A DNA stretch of 32,363 bases from Actinomycetes bacterium (lineage in GTDB: Bacteria; Actinomycetota; Thermoleophilia; Solirubrobacterales; 70-9). The notes under the pieces were generated by a model. That model had not been told where the DNA came from. It saw only the letters and a list, made by a program, of their open reading frames with translations, and ran no database searches. The stretch's first letter is position 1, and the number at the start of each line of letters is the position of its first letter. Shown one piece after another: positions 7,026-13,495 of the stretch. The stretch covers positions 1 to 32,363 of the forward strand of contig JAEZIQ010000068.1 in the NCBI GenBank assembly GCA_023436605.1, read 5' to 3'. A program made the position numbers and the translations under genes.

Positions 7026-7769
7026 GTGTTCCGGGATCTCTCCGATACGGCCAGAAGATTGTTCACTCGACGCCGGTCGCATTCCCACTGGAAGGCGATC
7101 AGGGAGGACCGGGTGACCGCAGCCCTGGCGGTCGGAACGATCGCGATCGCCGCTCTGGTCGTTGGGGCCCAGTACAGCCGGTTGCTAAGTCGCCGGACCC
7201 ATTCCGAGGACACCGAGGGACTAATCGAGTCCGCCCCGGCCGCCGCCGTCGACACGGTAGGTGTCGCGGTCGAGGGTTACTCGGCCACGCCCAACCGCGA
7301 GCTGGTGCTGTTCAACCTGTTGGCCGGCTTCCTCGGCAGCTTCGCTTTGGTTCGGCTGACCACCTGGTCCATCCGGGAGGACTGGGGGCCCTTTCGAAAC
7401 GTGAGTGTGGCCGGCCGCCACATCCATCACTTCGTGCCGGGCATCCTGATCGGATTCACTTCGGGAGTGCTCGCCCTGCTTCTGAGTGGCGACAAGGCCG
7501 ACCGCCGGATCGCCCGCAGCCTCGGGGTCGGGATGGGTTTGACTTTCGACGAAGCGGCCCTTCTGCTCGAGATGCAGGATGTCTACTGGTCCCGCCAAGG
7601 TCTGCTTTCGGTGCAGATCACCCTGGGCACGGGAGCCACCCTTGGGGCCGCGGTTCTCACCATGCGAATCCTCGGACGCGGCGAAGCCAGGCAGGAAGAT
7701 GCCGGCCAGATCCCGGAGGCGGACGACCAGATGAACACCGTCGTACCGTGGCCTCATCCCGCCCCATAG
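7026..7769 (+). CDS. Conserved integral membrane protein with HIHH motif, function unknown
   Basis: A 247-aa protein with GTG start; GAGG overlapping the preceding stop codon may serve as ribosome site. It has a basic N-terminus, a membrane segment (about residues 33-50), a soluble stretch, then hydrophobic segments: one around LVLFNLLAGFLGSFALV, one after the motif GRHIHHFVPGILIGF, and two in the C-terminal half (GLLSVQITLGTGATLGAAVL region). The cluster of histidines at the membrane edge could bind a metal or haem, but that is speculation. The acidic loop TFDEAALLLEMQDVYW is also distinctive. It lies 6 nt downstream of the nucleotide-sugar dehydrogenase. I do not recognise a named family. 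Confidence 0.75.
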   Translation: MFRDLSDTARRLFTRRRSHSHWKAIREDRVTAALAVGTIAIAALVVGAQYSRLLSRRTHSEDTEGLIESAPAAAVDTVGVAVEGYSATPNRELVLFNLLAGFLGSFALVRLTTWSIREDWGPFRNVSVAGRHIHHFVPGILIGFTSGVLALLLSGDKADRRIARSLGVGMGLTFDEAALLLEMQDVYWSRQGLLSVQITLGTGATLGAAVLTMRILGRGEARQEDAGQIPEADDQMNTVVPWPHPAP

Positions 7770-7864
7770 ACAGCCCTGTACCGGGACGCAACGTTTACGG
7801 AAAGTGTCCTCGGGTGGTCGGCCCGGCGGACTATTTCCCATTCCCATGCGGAGTGTCGAGGCAT

Positions 7865-8000
7865 AAAAAATGTCGGTGGTCGGGCTGACCCAAGGGAGAG
7901 TGGGCCAACCCGACTTCACCGACTAAGCGCTGCTGAGGGTAGGGAGGGACCCCAGTCAACGATGTTTCGCAGCTATCACGTCCAGTGATCTAACTGCTGA
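7865..8000 (-). ncRNA. Candidate structured small RNA with own promoter-like and terminator-like elements
   Basis: On the minus strand a TACTAT box (8007-8012) with TTGCCA 19 bp upstream precedes three consecutive hairpins. The first is at 7969-7997 (GCAG/CTGC plus ATCAC/GTGAT, loop TGGAC), the second at 7933-7955 (CTGGGG paired with CCCTCAG), and the third is a long stem at 7872-7923 followed directly by TTTTTT (7865-7870). The third is a textbook intrinsic terminator. The region is convergent and carries no ORF, so this is either an independent RNA or the 3' end of the purA transcript. I cannot match it to 6S, tmRNA, SRP or RNase P RNA. Confidence 0.4.
7872..7923 (-). terminator. Intrinsic terminator, stem plus T6
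   Basis: The stem is GTCGGTG/CACCGAC continued by GTCGGG/CCCGAC with a 2-nt bulge, followed on the minus strand by six T (7865-7870). It ends either the candidate small RNA or read-through from purA. Confidence 0.65.
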
Positions 8001-8070
8001 TACGACATAGTACACCAAACACACGCGTTTATGGCAAGGGGCCCGGAAAAGATTTCCTAAAGAAGATATG

Positions 8071-8142
8071 GCCCCTCCCAACCATCACTTCTTTCGAGTG
8101 GGAGGGGCGGGTTTCACTTGGAGGGCGGGTTCGACCCCGCCC
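8071..8142 (-). repeat. Two-hairpin repeat, copy 1 (3' of purA)
   Basis: Hairpin A has 10-bp perfect arms GCCCCTCCCA (8071-8080) and TGGGAGGGGC (8099-8108) around an 18-nt loop. A 14-nt linker leads to hairpin B, GGGCGGG/CCCGCCC (8123-8129 and 8136-8142) with a 6-nt loop. The same layout recurs at 12637, 12722 (truncated) and 12779. Hairpin B here differs from the other copies on both arms, keeping the pairing. Strand is given relative to purA, whose transcript would carry it just after the stop. Confidence 0.8.
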
Positions 8143-8156
8143 GACTTACTTATGCA

Positions 8157-8193
8157 GAGGTTGTCTGGATCACCCGGTGATCCAGACAACCTC
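8157..8193. repeat. Perfect 18-bp inverted repeat spanning the purA stop codon
   Basis: The arms at 8157-8174 and 8176-8193 are exact reverse complements separated by one base. The right arm encodes the last six purA codons before Gly-stop (EVVWIT), and the left arm lies after and over the TGA. It could form a strong transcript-end hairpin for purA, but there is no T tract directly after it. Confidence 0.85.
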
Positions 8194-9501
8194 GTCGCGG
8201 CCAGGTCCGACTCCGACCAGATTGATCGGGACGCCCACGAACTCGCTGATGAACGAGATGTACTCGCGGGCGGCCGGGGGCAGATCCTCCTCACTACGGC
8301 AACCGGTGATGTCCTCGGCAAAGCCGGGCATGTCGACGTACTCGGGAGTGGCGCCATGAAGGATCGACTGGTGGTAGGGGAAGTCTTCAAGCACGGCGCC
8401 CTCCCGCGAGCGGTAGCGGACCGCGACCTTGATCGTGTCGAGCCCGGACAGCACGTCGAGTTTGGTCATCGCCAGGTGCGAAAGTCGGTTGAGCCGGACC
8501 GCGTATTTGAGCGCGACCAGGTCGAGCCAGCCGCAGCGTCGGGGTCGGCCGGTGGTGGTTCCGAACTCGTGACCCTTCTCGCCCATGTGGGCACCTACTT
8601 CGTCGAAGAGCTCGGTCGGGAACGGACCCGCACCGACCCGGGTCGAGTAGGCCTTGACGACTCCCCAGACCTCTTCGATGTCGGTCGGACCGACGCCCGC
8701 CCCGACGCAGGCGGCGCCGGCGATCGGGTTTGAGGAGGTAACGAAGGGATAGGTGCCGTGGTCGAGATCGAGCAGTGCCGCCTGCGCACCCTCGAAGATC
8801 ACCTTGTTGCCGGCATCGAGCTCGTTCCAGCAAAGACGGGCCGTGTCGGTGATGAACGGCTCGAGCCGGTGGCCGTAACTCAGGTACTGCTCGGTGATGG
8901 TGTGGAGGTCGAGCCGGTCGTCGATCTGGATCTCCTCGTCCGGCTCGGCTTCCTTGTGAAGTTTGCGTCGGCGGACCGCCAGCTCCTGCAGCGACTTCTT
9001 CTTGTGCTCGAGCGCCGCCATGATCTTCTTGCGGAGGATCTTCTCGTCGAGCAGATCCTGGACCCGGATTCCAATCCGGTATGCCTTGTCGGCGTACGCA
9101 GGTCCGATGCCACGCCGGGTCGTCCCGATCGAGAGCTTGCCCAGCTTCAGCTCTTCGGCCGCGTCGACCAGGATGTGGTAGGGCATGATCAGGTGAGCGT
9201 TCGAGGAAACCCGCAGGTTGGAGGCGGAGACTCCGGCCCGGTGGAGGCCGTCGATCTCTTCCAGGAGGACCCGTGGGTCGACCACCACACCGTTGCCGAT
9301 CACGCAGAGCTTGTCCTCGTGGAGGATGCCCGACGGGATCAGGTGAAATTTGTACTCTTCACCGTCGTGCACGATCGTGTGGCCGGCGTTGTTGCCGCCC
9401 TGAAAGCGCACGATGGCGGAGGCGTCCTTGGCGAGCAGATCGGTGATCTTGCCCTTGCCTTCGTCGCCCCACTGGGTTCCGACTAATACGAGTCCTGGCA
9501 T
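8170..9501 (-). CDS. purA: Adenylosuccinate synthetase
   Basis: A 443-aa cytosolic enzyme joining IMP and aspartate with GTP to give adenylosuccinate, the first committed step to AMP. It has the P-loop-like QWGDEGKGK (residues 10-18) with catalytic D13, NNAGHT with H41, the IMP-binding SIGTTRRGIGPAYADK, the switch-like VGAGPFPTEL, and TTGRPRRCGW. Length is slightly above the usual 425-430 because of an insertion around residues 165-185 (KLHKEAEPDEEIQIDD). The ATG at 9501 has TAGACT 9 nt upstream. The gene stands alone: its 3' end carries the palindrome and two-hairpin repeat, and the helicase-loader gene ends 56 bp upstream. Confidence 0.97.
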   Translation of the reverse strand: MPGLVLVGTQWGDEGKGKITDLLAKDASAIVRFQGGNNAGHTIVHDGEEYKFHLIPSGILHEDKLCVIGNGVVVDPRVLLEEIDGLHRAGVSASNLRVSSNAHLIMPYHILVDAAEELKLGKLSIGTTRRGIGPAYADKAYRIGIRVQDLLDEKILRKKIMAALEHKKKSLQELAVRRRKLHKEAEPDEEIQIDDRLDLHTITEQYLSYGHRLEPFITDTARLCWNELDAGNKVIFEGAQAALLDLDHGTYPFVTSSNPIAGAACVGAGVGPTDIEEVWGVVKAYSTRVGAGPFPTELFDEVGAHMGEKGHEFGTTTGRPRRCGWLDLVALKYAVRLNRLSHLAMTKLDVLSGLDTIKVAVRYRSREGAVLEDFPYHQSILHGATPEYVDMPGFAEDITGCRSEEDLPPAAREYISFISEFVGVPINLVGVGPGRDEVVWITG

Positions 9502-9510
9502 GAACTGGTC

Positions 9511-9516
9511 AGTCTA
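9511..9516 (-). promoter_or_regulatory. Candidate -10 box TAGACT for purA
   Basis: TAGACT reads on the minus strand 9 nt before the purA ATG at 9501, identical to the box of the divergent dehydrogenase gene at 5729. It predicts a leader of 0-3 nt. Confidence 0.5.
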
Positions 9517-9557
9517 GATGGAAGTCGAGCGACCGCGACTGTCCCCCGGGGACAGCT

Positions 9558-10295
9558 TCAGACGTCCCGCAGCTGTGGCTTCTGGCGGGCATCGTCGCCA
9601 AACAGGGGAATCTGGTTTTCGCCGCACATCTGGATCAGGCGTGAAACGGTGCGCGGACCGATCTGCTGCTCCAGTTCATCCTGCGAAAGGTTGGTCGTGA
9701 CGACGATCGACTTCTGCCTTTCGTAGCGTTCGTTGACCAGCGCGTAAAGCTGCTCGAGCACCCAGTCGGTCTGCTTCTCGGCGCCGAGATCGTCGACGTG
9801 GAGGAGGTCCACGTCACAAAGCCGTTCGAACAGCTCGCTGTAGGACTCCTCGCCGGCCTCGGCCCCGTAGGTGGCCCGGATCCGGGTCAGGAGGCTGGGC
9901 ATCGAGTAGATCGCCACCGTGTAGTTGCGCTTCAGCGCTTCCTTCGAGACCAGCATCGCGAGCGTGGTCTTGCCGGTGCCCGTGTCACCCATCAGCCAGA
10001 TCCCGTTGCCCTGTTCGAGGTTGGTGTCGAACTGGCCGATCCAGTCGCGGACGATCTGGACGGCGCCCGGGTTGATTTCGGTGACCGGCGGCCGGTCGAA
10101 GGAGACGCCGCGGTATCGCTTCGGCAGGACCGAATTGATGCCGGAGGCCCGGGCCTTCGCAAGCCGCGGCTGGAGGCAGTCGCACTCGGAGGCGGAGTTG
10201 TCGTCCTCGTTCAGGATCCAGCCGGATCCATCGCAGCGGCCGAAGGGGCAGGGCGGCAGTCCGTTGGCCGGCGTACCGTATTCCTCGGTCGCCAT
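9558..10295 (-). CDS. DnaC/DnaI-like replicative helicase loader ATPase
   Basis: A 245-aa AAA+ protein likely to load or remodel the DnaB helicase. An N-terminal cysteine cluster (CPFGRCDGSGW around residues 16-26, then ECDCLQP around 38-44) looks like a zinc-binding module. The ATPase core follows, with Walker A GDTGTGKTT (about 102-110), Walker B LLHVDDLGAE (about 148-157), and sensor-1 VVTTNLS (about 178-184). The ATG overlaps the dnaB stop by one base (TGATG), so it is the last gene of the rpsR-rplI-dnaB operon; this context is the strongest argument for a loader role. IstB-type transposition ATPases have the same core, but no transposase is nearby. Confidence 0.85.
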   Translation of the reverse strand: MATEEYGTPANGLPPCPFGRCDGSGWILNEDDNSASECDCLQPRLAKARASGINSVLPKRYRGVSFDRPPVTEINPGAVQIVRDWIGQFDTNLEQGNGIWLMGDTGTGKTTLAMLVSKEALKRNYTVAIYSMPSLLTRIRATYGAEAGEESYSELFERLCDVDLLHVDDLGAEKQTDWVLEQLYALVNERYERQKSIVVTTNLSQDELEQQIGPRTVSRLIQMCGENQIPLFGDDARQKPQLRDV

Positions 10296-11725
10296 CAGAC
10301 GACCTCGGCTTCAGCCCGGACCGCCTGGGGCGAACCCTCCCCGGCCATGTGCTCGTGGCTGGCTTTGACGAACTTCGGAATCTGCGCCATGAAGATCAAG
10401 GGGCTCATGCCGATCGGACCGTTACGGTTTTTCGAGACGAGGACCTCGGCGGTGCCGTCTCTCTCGTTCGGGTCCTTCTTGTAGACGTCCTCGCGATAAA
10501 GGAAGAGGACGAGGTCGGCGTCCTGCTCGATATTGCCGGATTCGCGCAGGTCGGAAAGCATCGGGCGCTTGTCGGGCCGGTTCTCGTTGGCGCGGTTGAG
10601 CTGGGAGAGAGCGATGAGCGGACAGTTCAGCTCGGAAGCGAGCAGCTTAAGTCCACGGCTGACCTGACCGACCTGTTCGGCGCGATTGGCGATCCGCTCG
10701 TCCATCCTCATGAGCTGCAGGTAGTCGACAATGATCAGCGAAAGGCCCTGACCCTCGTTCTCGGTCCCTTCGTTTCGCCTCAGTTCCTGCTGATGGAGGC
10801 GCCTCGCCTTGGCTCGCAGGTCGAGCAGGCCGAGGTCCGAGGTCACGTCGATGAAAAGCGGCGCGTCGTTGAGCTGGTTGAGGGCCTTGTTGACCTTCTT
10901 CCAGTCCCGGTCCTTGCCCTTCTCGGCGCTCAGCTTGCCCTTGCGCAGAAGATCGCCCTTGACCCCCGACTGGGAGGCGATGAAACGCTGGGCGAGTTCC
11001 GACTCGGACATTTCCAGGGAGAAGAATGCAACCGCCCGGTTCTGATCCACCGCGATGTTCTCGGCGATGTTGGCGACGAAGGCCGACTTGCCGACCGAGG
11101 GACGGGCGGCGAGGATGATCAGGTTCGAAGGCTGCAGGCCACCGGTCTTCTCGTCGAGGTCGTCGAAGCCGGTAGGCACACCGGCGGCTTTGAGCTCGCC
11201 GGTGATCCGCTTATGCAGCCGGTCGGCCTCGTCGAAGAGGACGTCGCCGAGTTTCCGGAAGTCGCCCTCCTGCTCCTTGTGGGCGACCTTGAACAGCTCC
11301 TGCTCGGCGCGTTCGGAAAGGGTGTTCGCATCAGCTTCGCGATCGCCGACCCAGGTCTCGATGTCCTGGGCAGCCCGCAGCAGGCGCCTCAGGTGCGCAT
11401 GTTCACGGACGATTTCGGCGTGATGGCGGGCGTTGCCGGGAGCTGCGACCTTCTCGGCAAGCTCGGCCACATAGTTGTTGCCGCCAGCCTCGTCGATCTT
11501 GCCGGACGTGACCAGGGCCTCCGTGACGGTCAGCGAGTCGCAGGCCTTGTCGGTCGCATAAAGGTCGACCATGACCTCGTATATCGCCTGGTGCCGGTCG
11601 AGGTAGAAATCCTCCGGCTTCAGTTTTACTTCGTCGACGGCCCAGTTGACGGCGGGCTCATAGACCAGCATCGAGCCGAGGACTGCCTCCTCGGCTTCGA
11701 CGTTGTTCGGTGGTACCTGGGCTAT
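10295..11725 (-). CDS. dnaB: Replicative DNA helicase DnaB, apparent ATA start
   Basis: Hexameric helicase that unwinds DNA at the fork; 476 aa if started at ATA. The family hallmark near the N-terminus, PPNNVEAEEAVLGSML, begins upstream of the first ATG (11671). In that frame no ATG, GTG or TTG occurs between the ATG and the upstream stop. The codon ATA at 11725-11723 overlaps the rplI stop (ATAG) and follows GGAAGAGAA, giving an N-terminus I/M-AQVPPNNVEAEE that matches other DnaB proteins. The RecA-like domain has Walker A AARPSVGKSAF and Walker B LSLIIVDYLQLM; no intein is present. Starting at ATG would remove half the hallmark. A sequencing error is an alternative. Confidence 0.93.
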   Translation of the reverse strand: MAQVPPNNVEAEEAVLGSMLVYEPAVNWAVDEVKLKPEDFYLDRHQAIYEVMVDLYATDKACDSLTVTEALVTSGKIDEAGGNNYVAELAEKVAAPGNARHHAEIVREHAHLRRLLRAAQDIETWVGDREADANTLSERAEQELFKVAHKEQEGDFRKLGDVLFDEADRLHKRITGELKAAGVPTGFDDLDEKTGGLQPSNLIILAARPSVGKSAFVANIAENIAVDQNRAVAFFSLEMSESELAQRFIASQSGVKGDLLRKGKLSAEKGKDRDWKKVNKALNQLNDAPLFIDVTSDLGLLDLRAKARRLHQQELRRNEGTENEGQGLSLIIVDYLQLMRMDERIANRAEQVGQVSRGLKLLASELNCPLIALSQLNRANENRPDKRPMLSDLRESGNIEQDADLVLFLYREDVYKKDPNERDGTAEVLVSKNRNGPIGMSPLIFMAQIPKFVKASHEHMAGEGSPQAVRAEAEVV

Positions 11726-12174
11726 TTCTCTTCCGCGACGATCGTCTTGACCGAGGCGATTGCGCCACCGGCAACTTCAACGTCAATCATGTAGGTGCCA
11801 ACCTGATGGATCGGCACGTCAAGGCGAATCTTCTTCTTTTCGACCTTGATGCCACGGGCATCGCGGATCGCCTCGGCGATCTCCTTGGTCGTGACCGAGC
11901 CGTAGAGCTTGCCGTCTTCCCCGGCACGATGATGGATCGTGAGCACGGTCTTGGAGAGCAGCGAAGCGTTCTCCTTGGCGCGCGCGATCGCTTCGCGCTC
12001 GGCCTTCTCGGCAGCTTCCTTGCGGCGGATCGCCTCCTCGAGGGCACCCGGGGTGGCCGGCTGGGCCAGGCCACGGGGCTGGAGGTAATTCCTCAGGTAG
12101 CCGGGCGATACTTCGACGGCAGTGCCGTTCTCACCCAGACCCTCGACGTCCGCGAGCAGAATGGCCTGCGCCAT
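11722..12174 (-). CDS. rplI: 50S ribosomal protein L9
   Basis: A 150-aa protein with the two-domain L9 layout. The N-terminal rRNA-binding domain (residues 1-50) contains the signature GENGTAVEVSPGYLRNYLQPRGLA. It is followed by a long connecting helix (about 42-75) and the C-terminal domain (about 80-150). Its ATG overlaps the rpsR stop by one base (TAATG), and its stop TAG overlaps the apparent ATA start of dnaB. It is part of the 30S/50S and replication operon. Confidence 0.97.
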   Translation of the reverse strand: MAQAILLADVEGLGENGTAVEVSPGYLRNYLQPRGLAQPATPGALEEAIRRKEAAEKAEREAIARAKENASLLSKTVLTIHHRAGEDGKLYGSVTTKEIAEAIRDARGIKVEKKKIRLDVPIHQVGTYMIDVEVAGGAIASVKTIVAEEK

Positions 12175-12431
12175 TACTTCTCACCCACGTAGGGGAGCAG
12201 CGCCACTTCCCGGGCGCGCTTGACCGCGACCGACAGCTGGGCCTGATGCTTGCGGGAAAGGCCGGTGACCCGACGGGACCGGGTCTTGCCCTTGTCCGAG
12301 ATGAACCGGCGCAGCAGCGTCAGGTCCTTGTAGTCGATGTTCTCGGCCGAAATCTTCGTGTACTTGCGGGGGCGTACTCGCTCGCTGAAGCGGCGCCCGC
12401 GGCGCGATGATGCTTCTCGTGTCTTAGCCAA
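12174..12431 (-). CDS. rpsR: 30S ribosomal protein S18
   Basis: An 85-aa S18 with a basic N-terminal extension and the conserved core IDYKDLTLLRRFISDKGK, then RRVTGLSRKHQAQLSVAVKR. S18 pairs with S6 on the platform of the 30S subunit. The start codon is TTG at 12431, preceded by GGAAGAG two bases upstream, which is close for a ribosome site. A perfect 8-bp hairpin with a tetraloop (12460-12479) lies 29 bases before the start and could regulate translation. Unlike in most bacteria the gene is separated from ssb by 427 bp of non-coding sequence. Confidence 0.95.
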   Translation of the reverse strand: MAKTREASSRRGRRFSERVRPRKYTKISAENIDYKDLTLLRRFISDKGKTRSRRVTGLSRKHQAQLSVAVKRAREVALLPYVGEK

Positions 12432-12459
12432 TGCTCTTCCGGTGCCTTACATGGTTACG

Positions 12460-12479
12460 GCCCGGGAGGGTTCCCGGGC
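12460..12479 (-). promoter_or_regulatory. Leader hairpin upstream of rpsR
   Basis: The perfect arms GCCCGGGA and TCCCGGGC flank a 4-nt loop, about 28 nt before the rpsR TTG. Possible autoregulatory or stability element; it does not visibly match the known S6:S18 mRNA site. Confidence 0.4.
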
Positions 12480-12493
12480 AATCAGGACAAGGA

Positions 12494-12499
12494 ATCGTA
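12494..12499 (-). promoter_or_regulatory. Candidate -10 box TACGAT for rpsR-rplI-dnaB-loader operon
   Basis: TACGAT reads on the minus strand between a terminator-like stem (12511-12542) and the leader hairpin. It would give an rpsR leader of about 55 nt. The -35 region is not clear. Confidence 0.3.
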
Positions 12500-12510
12500 G
12501 CGAAAATGCC

Positions 12511-12542
12511 AAAAGGAGTCGGCGAGCTTCGCTCCGCCTCCC
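12511..12542 (-). terminator. Terminator-like stem with T4 in the ssb-rpsR gap
   Basis: On the minus strand GGAG-GCGGAGC and GCTCGC-CGACTCC pair around a GAA loop with small internal mismatches, followed by TTTT. It would end or attenuate transcription coming from ssb. Confidence 0.5.
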
Positions 12543-12552
12543 AGATCAACCC

Positions 12553-12587
12553 GCCGGCCCACAAGGTCCAATAGTGGATGGGCCGGC
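12553..12587. other. Nested hairpin in the ssb-rpsR gap
   Basis: The outer arms GCCGGCCCA and TGGGCCGGC form 9 perfect pairs, with an inner hairpin TCCA-ATAG-TGGA. The stretch 12432-12858 has no credible ORF; it holds this hairpin, the rpsR leader elements and the two-hairpin repeats. Confidence 0.45.
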
Positions 12588-12636
12588 TCCACCCGAGAAG
12601 TCTCCAGACGGGCAAGTCCGTATCGCCTCTGGGGTA

Positions 12637-12708
12637 GCCCCTCCCAACCATCGTTTACTTCAAGTGGGAGGGGCGGGGTGATATGGGAGCGCCGGCGAAG
12701 ACCGGCGC
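12637..12708 (-). repeat. Two-hairpin repeat, copy 2
   Basis: Hairpin A arms are at 12637-12646 and 12665-12674, identical to the other full copies. Hairpin B, GCGCCGG/CCGGCGC, is at 12689-12695 and 12702-12708 with loop CGAAGA. The linker GGGGTGATATGGGA is shared with copy 3, suggesting a local duplication. Confidence 0.85.
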
Positions 12709-12721
12709 GACTGCTTTCGTT

Positions 12722-12763
12722 TGGGAGGGGCGGGGTGATATGGGAGCGCCCGCGAAGCGGCGC
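12722..12763 (-). repeat. Two-hairpin repeat, copy 3, truncated
   Basis: Only the right arm of hairpin A remains (12722-12731). Hairpin B (12746-12763) is GCGCC/GGCGC plus GC/GC around GAA with one bulged C, so it still folds despite sequence change. Confidence 0.75.
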
Positions 12764-12778
12764 AACTGCAGTCGGTTA

Positions 12779-12850
12779 GCCCCTCCCAACCATCATTTAC
12801 TTCAAGTGGGAGGGGCGGGTTCATATTGGAGCGCCGGCGAAGACCGGCGC
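12779..12850 (-). repeat. Two-hairpin repeat, copy 4 (3' of ssb)
   Basis: Hairpin A arms are at 12779-12788 and 12807-12816; hairpin B is at 12831-12850 and identical to that of copy 2. It ends 8 bp before the ssb stop codon, so an ssb transcript would fold hairpin B almost at once after termination of translation. Confidence 0.85.
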
Positions 12851-12858
12851 GACTGCAG

Positions 12859-13350
12859 TTAGAACGGGATGTCGTCGTCCGGGGCCGCGCCGCCGCTGGA
12901 CGGGGCGAAGTCGCCGGCGTCGGTCGGGACGTCCGAGGACGGGGTGAAGCCGCCGCCCTGGTTCTGGGCCTGGCCGCCGTTGCCACCGTTGAAGCCGCCG
13001 GGGGCGGAACCGTCACGGGAACCGAGGAACTGGACAGTCTCGGCAACGATCTCGATCGTCGACCGCTTGCCCGAACCGTCCTTCGCTTCCCAGGAACGCC
13101 AGTCGAGCCGACCGTCGACCGCGACGGGGCGACCCTTGGACAGGTAGTTGGCGCAGTTCTGGCCCTGAGCACCCCAGACCACAACGTTGAAGTAGTTCGG
13201 CTTGTCGACCCAGTTACCGGTCTCGTCCTTGCGGCGGCCGTTGACCGCGACCCCGAGGGTGCAGACGGCGGTGCCGTTGGTGGTGTGCCGCAGTTCCGGG
13301 TCCCTGGTCAGGTTGCCGGTGATGGTGACCCTGTTGATGTTCTCAGCCAT
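12859..13350 (-). CDS. ssb: Single-stranded DNA-binding protein
   Basis: A 163-aa SSB. The OB-fold spans about residues 1-110 (INRVTITGNLTRDPELR, then NYFNVVVWGAQGQNCANYL, then RLDWRSWEAKDGSGKR). A Gly/Asn/Gln-rich flexible linker follows, ending in the acidic protein-interaction tip DDDIPF. It coats single-stranded DNA and recruits replication and repair proteins. An in-frame ATG 33 nt upstream (13383) exists, but ATG at 13350 gives the usual MAENINRV start and has GGAG 10 nt before it. It lies downstream of rpsF, with a terminator-like hairpin between, and upstream of the repeat-filled gap to rpsR. Confidence 0.96.
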   Translation of the reverse strand: MAENINRVTITGNLTRDPELRHTTNGTAVCTLGVAVNGRRKDETGNWVDKPNYFNVVVWGAQGQNCANYLSKGRPVAVDGRLDWRSWEAKDGSGKRSTIEIVAETVQFLGSRDGSAPGGFNGGNGGQAQNQGGGFTPSSDVPTDAGDFAPSSGGAAPDDDIPF

Positions 13351-13453
13351 CGTGTGTTTGCTCCTATCGCGTTGTTGCGTCATCGTGGATCCTTCTCGAA
13401 CCCACAGGTCGGATCAGGAACTTAGCGACGCCCGTGGACGCTTAAAGAAGAAA

Positions 13454-13471
13454 GGGGCGAAAACTCGCCCC
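13454..13471 (-). terminator. Intrinsic terminator or attenuator between rpsF and ssb
   Basis: On the minus strand GGGGCGA and TCGCCCC pair around GTTT, followed by TTTCTTCTTT. It lies 24 nt after the rpsF stop, suggesting that ssb expression is at least partly uncoupled from rpsF. Confidence 0.7.
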
Positions 13472-13495
13472 CTCAATCCGCTATTTGCGACCTTT

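Noticed and set aside
6084..7088. Minus-strand 334-codon open frame
   Set aside because: Shadow of the nucleotide-sugar dehydrogenase, whose motifs are complete on the plus strand.
8121..8146. T-arm-like sequence suggesting a tRNA remnant or attachment site
   Set aside because: It is hairpin B of the two-hairpin repeat; no acceptor, D or anticodon arms are present and no integrase is nearby.
9558..10295. IstB-type insertion-sequence ATPase
   Set aside because: The core fold is shared, but the one-base overlap with dnaB and the lack of a transposase favour a helicase loader.
10349..11794. Plus-strand 481-codon open frame
   Set aside because: Antisense shadow of dnaB, with no recognisable domain.
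12637..12850. CRISPR array
   Set aside because: Repeats are unequal, self-complementary and lack unique spacers of constant size; no cas genes.
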